DNA of 64,000 bases from Arbacia lixula (Eukaryota; Echinodermata; Echinoidea; Arbacioida; Arbaciidae), in assembly GCA_963669155.1 (NCBI GenBank), contig OZ022576.1, positions 19,222,233 to 19,286,232 on the forward strand, read 5' to 3'. The position numbers were made by a program, and so were the translations under genes. The notes below the pieces were generated by a model that saw only the letters and a program-made list of their open reading frames with translations, was not told the DNA's origin and ran no database searches. Below are positions 35,501-47,500 of this stretch, in pieces (the stretch's first letter is position 1; each line of letters opens with the position of its first letter).

Positions 35501-38500
35501 TCCATGGTCCTAACAGGAGGGTTACTACGGCCTGAGTGCAGACATCTATGGCTGTAAGGAGTGCAACTGCGACCCGGGCGGATCATACAACAACTCGTGC
35601 AGCCAGATATCGGGCCAGTGTCCGTGCCGGCGTAACATCGGTCAGAGGCAGTGCAATGAGGTGAACTCTGGCTACTTCTACGTCAACATGGACTACTACA
35701 CCTACGAGGCAGAGTATGCACGAGCTGTCGGTGATCTCTCGGTAAGGCGGAATCTATCAGTCAGAGGGGGGAGAGCAGCCCTTGTGCTGTACATGTAGGC
35801 ATCCACTACCAGTATCAATCAATTTCACTTGATTCAGACATTTAAGATACCTAAGGTATTTGAGATATGTTTTTAACTTTAAACAGATACGTTGATTTAA
35901 ATCACTTTGAAATTATATGAAAGCAGGCTATTTGTGTCAATTGTTATTTGTACAAGATCGATAACAAATTCGGAATTCCCTCACAGAAATTATGAATAAT
36001 AATCTTGTCTTAGATTATAACCCATAAGTATATTTCCTGTCTTTGTCTTATGTTCAAGGTCAGCTTGACATGCTACATGTTTGATAATGGGATTACAAAT
36101 ACGTAGACATATAATATCATCTCTGCCCTGACAGCTGTAATATTGCAATTGATTACATCTCTCAATCTCAATCTCTCTCTCTCTCTCTCATTCCATTTCT
36201 TACAATGTCTCTCCTTCTCTCTTCTCCCTCACCCTATCGACCTCTCTCTTCCTCTCACTTCATCTCTCCTCCTCTCTACTCTCTACCTCTCTCACTCTCT
36301 CTCTCTCTCTCCCCTTCTCTTTCCCCTTCTCTCTCCCCTTTTTTCTCCCTTTTCTCTCTCTCCTCTCCTTCTCTCTCCCCTCTCCTTCTCTCTCCCCTTC
36401 TCTCTCCCCTTCTCTCTTTCTCTCTCTACCCCTTTCTCCCCCTCTCTCCCCCTCTCTCCCCCTCTCTCCCCCTCTCTCCCCCTCTCTCCCCCCCCCCTCC
36501 CCCTCTCTCCCCCTCTCCCCCCCTCTCTCCCCCTCTCTCCTCCTCTCCCCCCACCTTATCCCTGACCCTCACAGCTTATTGACTACTATCCCCGAACCCG
36601 GGATGGGGAGTACATCACCTGGACCGGACCTGGTTTCATGCGGATTCACGAGGGTGGCTCCATTGAGTTCACCTTCGGCAACCTGCCCATGTCTGGAGAC
36701 TACGACATCATCCTCAGATACGAACCTCTGGTAAGCTTCACACTCCATCTAAACTTCATCAGACTTTCCTGCTGTGATTATTTTATGATTCTTTTGTGGT
36801 TTCAAGGACTAGTATTTTTCAGGCAAAACCCTAAATTCAAGCCCTAGCAAACATTTTTGCCCATTTCTCAGGCTTGTATGCCTTGTGTATGCCAGCTCCA
36901 GCTAACATATCTTGTTTATCAAAGTAACTGGATGAAAGAAGATATAATAATAATAATAATAATATAACAGTTCTTGTATAGCGCATTATACCTTTGAAAA
37001 AGGTCTCAAAGCGCTTAAAAGGAAAAAGAAAATTAAGAAGAAGAAGAGAGGGAAAGTTGCTGCGAGGTGAATGTCTTGTACTAAGTAAAATGTAGCTTAA
37101 TTATAACATGAGTTTTACTGTTCTTCTGTGCATTAAAATTGTTTTCTTGGAGCCTTATATCCTTCCATGTGGGATGAATCATAATGAGTAGCTAAATGTT
37201 TCTCCCATCCTTGTTTAGTCCACTCCCGTAGATAAATCATAAAATGCTCATTCTATTCAAAGTATCTCTCCCATCCCTTGTTTGTGCCAGCTCCCTGGAG
37301 TGTGGGAGGACGTGCGCCTGAGCATCACCCGACCTGGCGACATCCCGACCCACAGTGTTTGCGGTAACACCATCCCACAGGATGACCTGCTCGTCACATC
37401 TCTGCCTTCAGGAAGCAGGTAAACCATGTTCTGCATCTACAATCATTTGGGAAATGCCATGGTTGTCTTTGAGATGACGTAAACCGAGTAACCAATATTC
37501 TTTCATTTTATTTCTTGTCATAGCTTTGCATCAGTCCTATTGTTCGTTTAAGAAGTTTACATTCCCTTTATTCCTGGCACACATTTGAAATGCCAGTACA
37601 GAAAGTCCCTTTTGAAAAAAATGAAATAATTTTGATCAATCATATCCAATGACCCAAATCATGGAATTCAATTGCCCATTTGTGTAGTTTTTTATACATA
37701 TTTACCTATGTTGTACGTGCAGATATTGAAAGTAAGATTGGTGGTAGGACATATACTGTTTCAACTGTGTCCCCAAAGCCACCTGCGTGTTGTTGACTTG
37801 TCACTTTTATATTAAATCTTTACATTGCTTTGTTGTTAGTATCAGCCCATTCAGCACTCATTAGTTCAATTCCAAGGATGTCATGTACATTATTAAAACT
37901 GCTTGTCATATCTCAGATGATGTATAACAAATCTAGAAAAAAAAACTCAAAAGAGGGTAGTATGAGGACAAGTTATTAGAACCTGCACCCACTCCTGTTT
38001 CTGTATATCTCCTTTGTATTGTAAACCTATCATCAAATCGATTACCCGTACTAGCAGCTCTCTGACGTTAAATCAGTGGGAACAATATTTACAGAACCAA
38101 ATCTTTATAGGCAACCTGCTAGACCCATTTCAGCCATAAGGAAGTTGGTAATGCATTCTGATGTCCTGTCATTATTATGTCAATTCTACGAGCGCTCTTT
38201 TGCATTTCCTGTCTATGCTAAACACATTAACCCATCGAGTATTACCAGTCCTCCATACCTCATATAGGAGGACATCCGTCCCATAATGCCATAAAGCGGT
38301 ATCCAGATTTTGTTTGCAATCATGTTCCGTTCTGGTCTCACAAACTAGTGCAGGAGGCCAGAGGCGGACATAATTGCAAACAAACTCCAAATGTATTATG
38401 AGAACTTTCCCCTATATGCCGTCATCACATGAAGAAGTCTCTGTAGGGTATTCAGTTGTAGAACATCTTGATGTGTATACTCAATCGCATATAGACAACC

Positions 38501-41500
38501 TGCGTGCCATATCGCTCTTTCGAGGGATTGTTCTACTGTCCTCTCTTGTTTACATCAACTGTAAACCCATCTATAATTTTGTATCACTCAGTACTGTGTT
38601 GTCATATCAGTTTCAGAACACACCACAGAAACTACCTCCACAGGAACCACAATCTACTCGTCATACCGCTAGCCTTAGGAAACGGTTCATGCTCTCACAC
38701 ATCCTGTCATTATTACCATAACAGCTGTTTCTGTACTATATCTTTTACCTCATATGATCGTAACCAAACCTCAAACGAATGCAGTATTTGCACTTTGTCA
38801 TACAAGTGCATCAAATTCTCTCATAATGCCTGTGAATAGTGCAACACATCCAAAGGGGTATTATACTGGAATGGATTGTTTTAAGCATTTAAAATGTTCA
38901 GAATAGCAGATGTGTGAGAAATCAATAGCCATCAAATTAAAACAACTTAAAACCTTTTGTGAGACATCATTAATTGTGAATCCACATGTCTTCAAAGTTA
39001 TCACAAAAGGCATACACACGCAGAAATGGGATATTTTTGAACAACATTTGATTGAAGCCCCCGTCCAGTATATACATTACATGCATTTACCTGATTTTTG
39101 TCAATAATAATACACCATAATGCAAGATGATATCTTATAATTATACAAATATTCCCTGTAAATACATACATTACTAATCTGTTTTATTGTTGTCTCTGTG
39201 CAAAATGTACACAATACAATCCAATATTTGATCCGCTGCTTCTCACACAAATCTGTACTGTTACAATGTCATAAACGTTCATTCTTGTAACATGCGATAA
39301 CAAAAATTGATGTTATTTTACATCTCTTTATGTGCCATAGACATGTTGTCCTGAGTGACCCCGTTTGCTTGGAGACAGGGAAAACGTACACGATCCGAGT
39401 GGACTTCACTCGTTACAACTCTGACAGCCAGCCAGTGAATGCCCAGATCCTCTTGGACTCAGTAAGTACATGGACATCAGACACTGCCTCACCTTATAAA
39501 GTCACGCATCACCACAGAACTATTCATTCTTAAAGGATATTTGTAGCCAGTTTGCTGAGCCAGAATCCATGTTTCTATAAATTGATGTTAGTGAAATTTT
39601 GCATGGACATATTCCTAAAAACCACATTTTATCTCTGATTCAAAACACAAAACACATTGAAAAATATTTTCAAATGTGGTAATAGCAGAATGGCACTTCA
39701 TTGCTAAAGGCCCCATTTTCTTTAACTCTATTAACCCTTACCTATCACTGAGCTTTGAGTTTAAATGGTGTCCCCTCAACCCACAGCTGGTGGTAATGCC
39801 CCGCTCGACCAGCTACCCCATCTTCCAGGGGCCGGACCCCATTGAGCAGTACCGCAGGGAGCAGTGGGAGTACTACCGGTGCGGAGAGGCACACGTCTCT
39901 GCAGTCCACTCCTCCCTCTCGGACATCTGCAAAGGCCTCATGTTCAGCATGTCTGCCATGGCGTTTGACGGCGCTCTGCGTAAGCAACTCGCCTAACTTG
40001 CTCGGTTTCTGAAACTGTCTTGTGCATTTTGCCTATCATTGACAGACTGACTGATTAATGACTTAATAGATTGAATAATTGATTTGATAAATGTATTGAT
40101 TCACTCATTCATTCATAGGTTCATTCACTGACTTATTGAATGCAATATTAATTAATGGATGGATTGATCAATGTATTGATAGCTTTTTTAAGTGGTTGAT
40201 TGGTTGATGGGTTGATTCATTGATTGATTTTATGCATGGATCTGCTTTTTAGTCTACTTCATCAGAAATGTCTGATCAACATCAGTTGGGAATGATAGGT
40301 GACATTCATGCACATCTCATACGCGTTCTAGACTGAACTGAATGAGCAACCCTTTTTAAATCTTACCAAATAGATATATAAAGAAAGAAAGAAAGTCCGT
40401 GATTAAATTAAACATGATGGTTGCTTGTATTCCGCAGCCTGCCAGTGCGACCCGACCGGCTCTCTCAGCAACATGTGCGACGAGACAGGTGGCCAGTGCC
40501 AGTGCAAGCCCAATGTGATCGGCCGCACATGCAACCAGTGTGCCCCTGGTACCTATGGTTTTGGGCCCGAAGGGTGCACACGTAAGTCTCTCTCCCTCTC
40601 TCTCTTTCTCTATCTCTGTCTCCCTCTCACTCTCACTCTCTGTCTCACACTTACTCTCTCTCTCTCTTGCTCTGTGTCCCTCTTCCTCTCTCCCTCTCCC
40701 TCTCCCTCTCCCTCTCCCTCTCCCTCTCCCTCTTTCTCTCTTTCTCAAAAAAACTTTTTGTTTTTTTTACAAAGTTTCTGTTTGAAAAATTTAGGCAAAG
40801 CAAATATTCATTTAGGCCTTTTGAGAGAATAGATTTATGAATGACTAAAGTGATGAACAACTGCACATGTCACACAAAATGAACTTGCTCTCCACCACCC
40901 TAATTCCACCCAGCCTGCAGCTGTGACACGACAGGCTCTCAGAACGAGTTCTGCAACCAGCTGACGGGCCAGTGCCCCTGCAGGCCCAACACCTATGGCC
41001 AGCAGTGCAACGAGTGCCAGCCGGGCTATTGGAACTTCCCCCAGTGCCAGCGCTGCGAGTGCAACGGCCACGCTGACGTCTGTGATCCCCGCACGGGAGA
41101 GTGCCGTGAGTGCCAGAGCAACACCGAAGGCTTCTACTGCGAGAGGTAGGCAGGGTGGGGTGATGAGAGAGATGTAATCATTGTATGGAAGAAATACAGC
41201 ATGGTTGAAAGGTTTTGTGGTAAGGTGATTGATAGAGGGTTTATGCCCCTGGAGGCTAATTGGAAGGGTGATGAGAGAATAATAACCAATGTTAGAAGGA
41301 AACATGGTATGTTTGGAAGGCTTTACTGCAAGATAATCAATCAAGAGTTACAACAACAAAGGCTTTGACAGCAAGAGATTGGAAGAGAGGGATGATGACA
41401 GAGTTGTAACCAAGGCTCAAAAGAAATATAGCATGCTTGACACATTCTGTGTTAAGGTAATCTACATGAATATCAGGTCTATTCAAGTTGCCTACTATAG

Positions 41501-44500
41501 GATCACACAAGAATTCAAATCATGGAATCGCTATTTTGTTACTGTTTAAACTGCCATTTGATGGACACCATTGCTGTTCGCCCATTTTACCCACCAGATG
41601 CAAGCGTGGTTACTATGGCGACCCGACGCTCGGCTCGAGGCTGCCCTGCCAAGCGTGTCTCTGTCCCGGCGGAGAGGGAACGGGGAACCAGTTTGCAGAC
41701 ACATGCCAGCTGGACCAGCCCACACAGACCGTACAGTGTGACTGCTTCACTGGCTACACAGGTGAGAGTAGCAGCCCCCCGGGAGAGGGGAGAGGTGGAG
41801 TTGGGACTCCTAAAGGACTTTTTCATGCTTCTGCCATGAACAAAACGTTGTAAAGTGATGATTCTACAGAAGTAAAATGTCAAGTTATGCCAAAATGTGC
41901 CAAAAAATGACCCCAAAATGATGACAAATTGATATGAGGCCCCAAATGATCCCATATTGATATTTTTCACAGTAATTGAAAATGCTGTTACATTCACTTT
42001 CACCTGTGGAATGAGCTTCTAGCTACAGTGAAAAATGTATTTATGGCAAAGTTTATTGATGTTTGACCTCTCAGGGACTTGCCCTCAAATCACAGTCTGT
42101 TTCTATGTCGAGACCATCTTTGGAATGTGTGTGCTGGACTTTGATCACCGGATTTGTAGTTGCTGTAAAAAAAAATCAATTGTGGGTCATTGTTTTGGAG
42201 TGTATGCAAATCGTGCTTATGAACCCGTTCTTGTATCATATGTGCCACATATGTCTTGAATGAGAAGATGTGAAGGTAATTGTTTTGTCTCTTCACCCTC
42301 TTTCCTGTGTACCACCAGGCATCCGCTGCGATCAGTGCGACAACAACTACTTTGGCAACCCCACGGAGCGCAGGGGTGTGTGCAACCTCTGCAGCTGCAA
42401 CGGCAACACGCTCACCAGTAATCCTGGCAACTGTGACGGCCGAACCGGTCAGTGCCTGCGCTGCCTTTACAACACGGCTGGGTTCAACTGTGAGGTGTGC
42501 GCACCTGGTTTCTATGGCGACGCCCTGCAGAGGACGTGTCGAGGTGAGAGAAATGCTTCTTGGGTTTACATGTGTGTGGAGGTCAGGGATTTAACCTGGC
42601 CATGACATATGTGTACGAGACTTCCAGGCAGTTAGGCATTTCTTATCATTGATAAAATAACACTGGGGCTCTCTCTTGATTGGATTCGTTCATTCAAATT
42701 ATTCTTTCCTCTTATATTTTCAATAATAATGCCTCCGATAGACCATTTTCATAATGTATGCAAAGTTTATGTGAGTCGTTCAAACGATACCTTATTAATG
42801 GTAACCCCATAGCCTGCCCTAGGGATGTCCACCTATCAAATAATAGATTCAGGACGCATCGGATAGTAAATCAGGAAATGCAGATAAATGCAATTACGCA
42901 TTCCTGTGTAGTTAAGGTCAAAGTTAGGAATATTTTACGAAACCTGCTAATTGTAATCACACCTCTCTCTACTTCCCTGCCAGACTGCGGCTGCAGTATC
43001 CTGGGTACGGACCGGCAGCTGTGCGACCTGGACAACAACTGCGGGGTGTGCGACCCGGTGAGCGGCCAGTGCCCCTGCCTGCCCAACGTGGAGGGGACGC
43101 AGTGCGACCGGTGCGCCCCCAACCACTGGAAGCTGGCCAGCGGGCAAGGCTGCGAGTCCTGCAGCTGCTGCTCCTATGGCTCCGTGTCCACCAGATGCGA
43201 CGAGGTGAGTACGACTAACTAATCATTTAAAAGGTGAATTAAACCCTTACAATAACTTAACGTGTATTCAAGCAGAAAAATAAGAGAAACTGTTGAGCAA
43301 AAGCTTGGGTTTAAAAATCTTACTTACTAGCTTTATAAGTTTGCTCTCTAAATCATAGGTAGGCAAGTGATGGTCTAGGTGCTGTTTGCTTACGCATGGT
43401 ACATTAGAACAATGGCAATCCCATACAGCTGGTCTTTGTGGACCAATGGAATTGCTCATGAAGGTTAATGATCAGGAGTCAGTGCTAGTAATAATGATTT
43501 ACACAAACTCACAACTTCATTATGATACGTCTGATTTGTTTTCAAACTGTATCAATCTTGTTTTATTATTTTCGTTCTTAAGTTCATTGGCTTGGGTGCA
43601 TTCTATACCAGCTGTGGAACATCATTATCATGCTGTTTAGAGATGTATCCTTCAATGTTAAATGTTCTTCCGCCTCATCTCTCTCTATCTCTGTCTGACT
43701 GGCTGATTAGTTCACTGGCCAGTGTGCATGCCGTGCAGGCTTTGGCGGCAGGGACTGCTGTGACTGTGAGGCAAACTACTGGGGAGACCCACGCGTGGGC
43801 TGCTACGGTAAGTCAGGCATCCAATCTTCCACGTGACAACCTAAAATAAATCCTCAGTTCTTGATATGTGTATCAAGTGTGGGCTCTTAATTAGTTAATT
43901 GTGTACCAAGCTTATTTAACTGCTTCTGCATCATCGTTGCATTTTAGTACCAGGAAGGCACATATATTGAGGAGACAAACAAATGAACAGACTGAGTAGG
44001 GGTGTAAGTAATTATCAGGGTCAGGATGAAACTGTAACTGACATCCTTAGAAGAAAAGAATTGGAGAATGAGTGGAAACGAAAGATTTTCTATTCCTTAT
44101 GAAAAAAAGGCTCATGGAAAGAAAAAAAATCAAATTCATTCAGTTCACTTCCAATTCTTCTTCCAGGTGCCATAAACAGCATTGTGACGTCAAGACATAC
44201 AATCATTATAAAACATGATATCTCCATTTCTCATGTGTGAGCAGAGTGCGACTGTGACCCCCAGGGATCTGCAACCTCTCAGTGTGAGCGTGAGACCGGT
44301 CAGTGCGTCTGCCTGCTCGGTGTGACAGGCTACCGCTGTGACCAGTGCGCCCGGGGAACCACCGGTGAACTACCGCGGTGCGAGCCGTGTGGCGAGTGCT
44401 TCGACGACTGGGACCGCATTGTGATGGATCTTAGGAGTAAGTCCTTTCCTTCTTTAAAACAGTCACTTGGACTGTCTTCTTTTGCGATTAATAATCACCT

Positions 44501-47500
44501 TATCCAGGGAAGAACAGAAAGGAAAAATTTAAGAGGGAATGAAGAGATGAATTTAAATTGCTTTATATGTATATTTTCAATTTGCTATGATTCATCTCTG
44601 TCTTTGTCTCTCTTGTTCTTGATCAGACCAAACTGATGAATTGATCGATCGGGCCCGTAAGATTAAGTTCTCGGGAGCGTCAAACGCCTACGACAATGAG
44701 TTTGACCGCCTGGAGCAGCTGGTGGAGTATGCAGAGTCGCTGATTAGGGCGCCCTCTGTCACGGAAACTGATGTCTCTAACATCCAGAGCGAGCTTGATG
44801 ATATCAGGTATGGAGGAGAGGCCGTAGGGCCCACCAGACAAACCTCTGGGCCGTTTTCATGGTTTTTGTAATATCAAGTTCAAAGCTCAACTTTACTTTT
44901 TTTCACCCACAGCCTAATGTGTCATATTCATTTCATTTGATGTCAGAAATGTAACCGTGTGAAAAAGGGTTTCATATAGGTGCATTTCTCTCGAGTAATC
45001 TTATTTGCTCTATCATTCTTTTGAATCGTAACTTGTTGTGTAATTGAGATCCATTTTGTTGGTAATCGTGGATAGTAGTCTTGGTCAAATCATAAATGAT
45101 GATGAAAATTATTTAAGTAAAAGCAGCCGAAGTGTCCAGTGACCAATAAGAATGGAAGATTATATAAAACTGAATTAAATGCCTACTTCATGTTACATAT
45201 TCATGTCATTTGATATCATCAGAGCTACCCTGGAAGACTACTGGGACCGGGTGAGGCAGGTCCAGGATGCCCAGTCCAGGACCAGGGGTAGGATCCTGCG
45301 GGCTGAGAGGGACCTGAACCTCCAGGAGATGGAGGTCCGGGAGCTGAGGGAGGATGCGGAGAACCTTCAGAGGGAGAGCATCCAGCTGAGCTCCTTCACC
45401 GGAGAAGGTGAGGCAGAGACAAATAAGGATAATGTTCTCACAGTGCTAAGATGTAAAAACTTTTGACGATGTACTAACACAACAACGGCTCACAGTTTTA
45501 GAAATAACGAGCTGTACTCCTTCAAAAACCTCAGTACTCAATTGTACCTAGGGCGATTTCCATTTTGTCACCCATCTTTGCTCAAGTGATTTGGAGGGAG
45601 CAGAGACAGCTAGACAACTGGAGAATCACTTGGCTTATTATTATCTTGTATGTCAACTAGAGCAGTCAACATTGGCAGTTGGTGAGGTATATCATCATTT
45701 GGGGGTTATCAATGTGGGTCAGTGAACAGGGAGGTCCTGTCACAGCACACTGGGTCATGACATGTTCATGGGTCTGTACTTGACCACACAGACAGAGGTC
45801 AGAGTCTGCAATTCCCCATCTTTTCATGTTTGATGCAAAACGACCAGGCTTGGCTCTTCATGGGTAGAGGAGTTGTAAAAGAAATTCATGAATTTCCTTA
45901 TGATGTCAGGACTCGTTGAAAAGGAATAAGTTCTTTTAATTCACTCCAAATTTGCTCCCAGGTGCCATGAACAGCATCCTGCAGAGCCAGAACATGTCCC
46001 GTGAGGCCCAGAGACGCGTGGACGCCGCCCAGCCCATTCTGGATGAGTCGGCCGCGGTGCGCCAGGAGGTGGAAGACTTGCTCAGTCAGCGCAGCTCGGC
46101 CCGGCAGGCAGAACGCCAGGCCTACCTGGACCGACTGGACAATGTAGAAAACCAACTCTTGGGGCTGGAAGGACAGCTGGCAGGCATCAATGAGCTGGTG
46201 GGTGGAGTGGGGTGTAGGTGGAGGGGAAGTGGCGGGGGGGGGGGGGAGGAGGAAGGGGGAGGAGGAAGGGGGAGGGAAGGAGGAGGAGGGGTGGAGAGGA
46301 GGGGGAGAGGTGGAGAGGAGGGGGAGAGGAAGGGGGAGGAGGAGGGGAAGGGGGAGGAGGGGGGAGGGGAGGGGAAGGGTGAGTAGGAAGGGGGAGGAGG
46401 AGGAGGAGAGGAAAGGAGAGGAAGAGGGGGATGGATGTGAAAGACTTGCTCACTCTCAGTCTGGCAGGGAGAAAGCCAGACAAACCCGATGCTGGAGCGG
46501 GTTGTGTGAAATACAAACCATGAATAGCTGTCATAATAGCCCATGTTTTACTCATGTCATGATAGCTGAGGTTAGGAGACTGGTTTGAGGAAGGTCGAAC
46601 TGTAAACTGTTCGTAAACATCTGGAATGTCATATGTTACAAATTGCACCTTATACCGAGGTTTAATTTTTTGTCTCACCTGAACGAAGTTTCCTGTCCCA
46701 TGACCCTTGCCTGTCTTCATAGATCTGTGGATCCCGTGAAGACTCACATGAAGTAATGCGGTGGGATGGGATGGGATGAAGTAGAGTACAGGCCAAACTG
46801 TTTAAATAACTCTTCTCGTTAAACCTAGTTTGTGACTCCCTGATACTAATGACCCTTGACCCTTGACTGCCTCTGTAGATCTGTGGATCCCCTGGAGACT
46901 CCTGTGATGTGTGCGGTGGGGCTGCGTGTGGTCAGTGCGGCGGTCTGGGCTGCGACGGCTCCGTCCAGAAGGCAGAGGAGGCCCTCAGGAGGGCGTCAGA
47001 GGCCGACGAGAAGCTGGACACCAAGAAGGAAGAGGCAGATAGCATGCTAGATGAGGTAGGAATCATCATTTGTCGTCTCCATAGTCCCTGATGCAAACAC
47101 ATATTCTTAAGCAACAAGGCAATGATTGGAACGTTAGAGTAATCATGCATTTATACATAACATACATTTATTTTCATTTCCTGTCTGTCAAAGAACAAAG
47201 AAGAAAGAAAGAAAAAATTGAAATAAAGTAAGCGACACTTGCCTTTCTGGCAGAAGATCGACAAACCCCAAAATACTAGGTTCACTCATCTAATGTCACA
47301 AGATGTACAGTCGACTGCAAATCGCAATAATACTAGTTGTTCAAAAACATATTTTTCACTTGATTGATGATAATGCTGTATGGATATGTGGTATTCTTTT
47401 CTCATTGTGCAGATAATGTAGTCCCTCTGGTATTACATTTTTAATTGCTTGTTTGTTTGTGATACCAGGGCCGTCTTGCACTAAAGTTATGATTAAACAC

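Noticed and set aside
36143..36582. Ser/Leu/Pro-rich frames of 125-140 codons
   Set aside because: They translate the CT polypyrimidine tract.
38076..38839. Possible extra laminin or unrelated exons in the intron between exons I and J
   Set aside because: The phases of exons I and J join directly, and the frames here show no family motif.
45590..45640. Acceptor echo before exon U (CCATCTTTGCTCAAGTG)
   Set aside because: Only a short TTTGCTC match and no convincing continuation.
46122..46747. Pro/Ser-rich and Gly/Glu-rich frames of up to 186 codons
   Set aside because: They translate the GGA polypurine tract next to a laminin donor.
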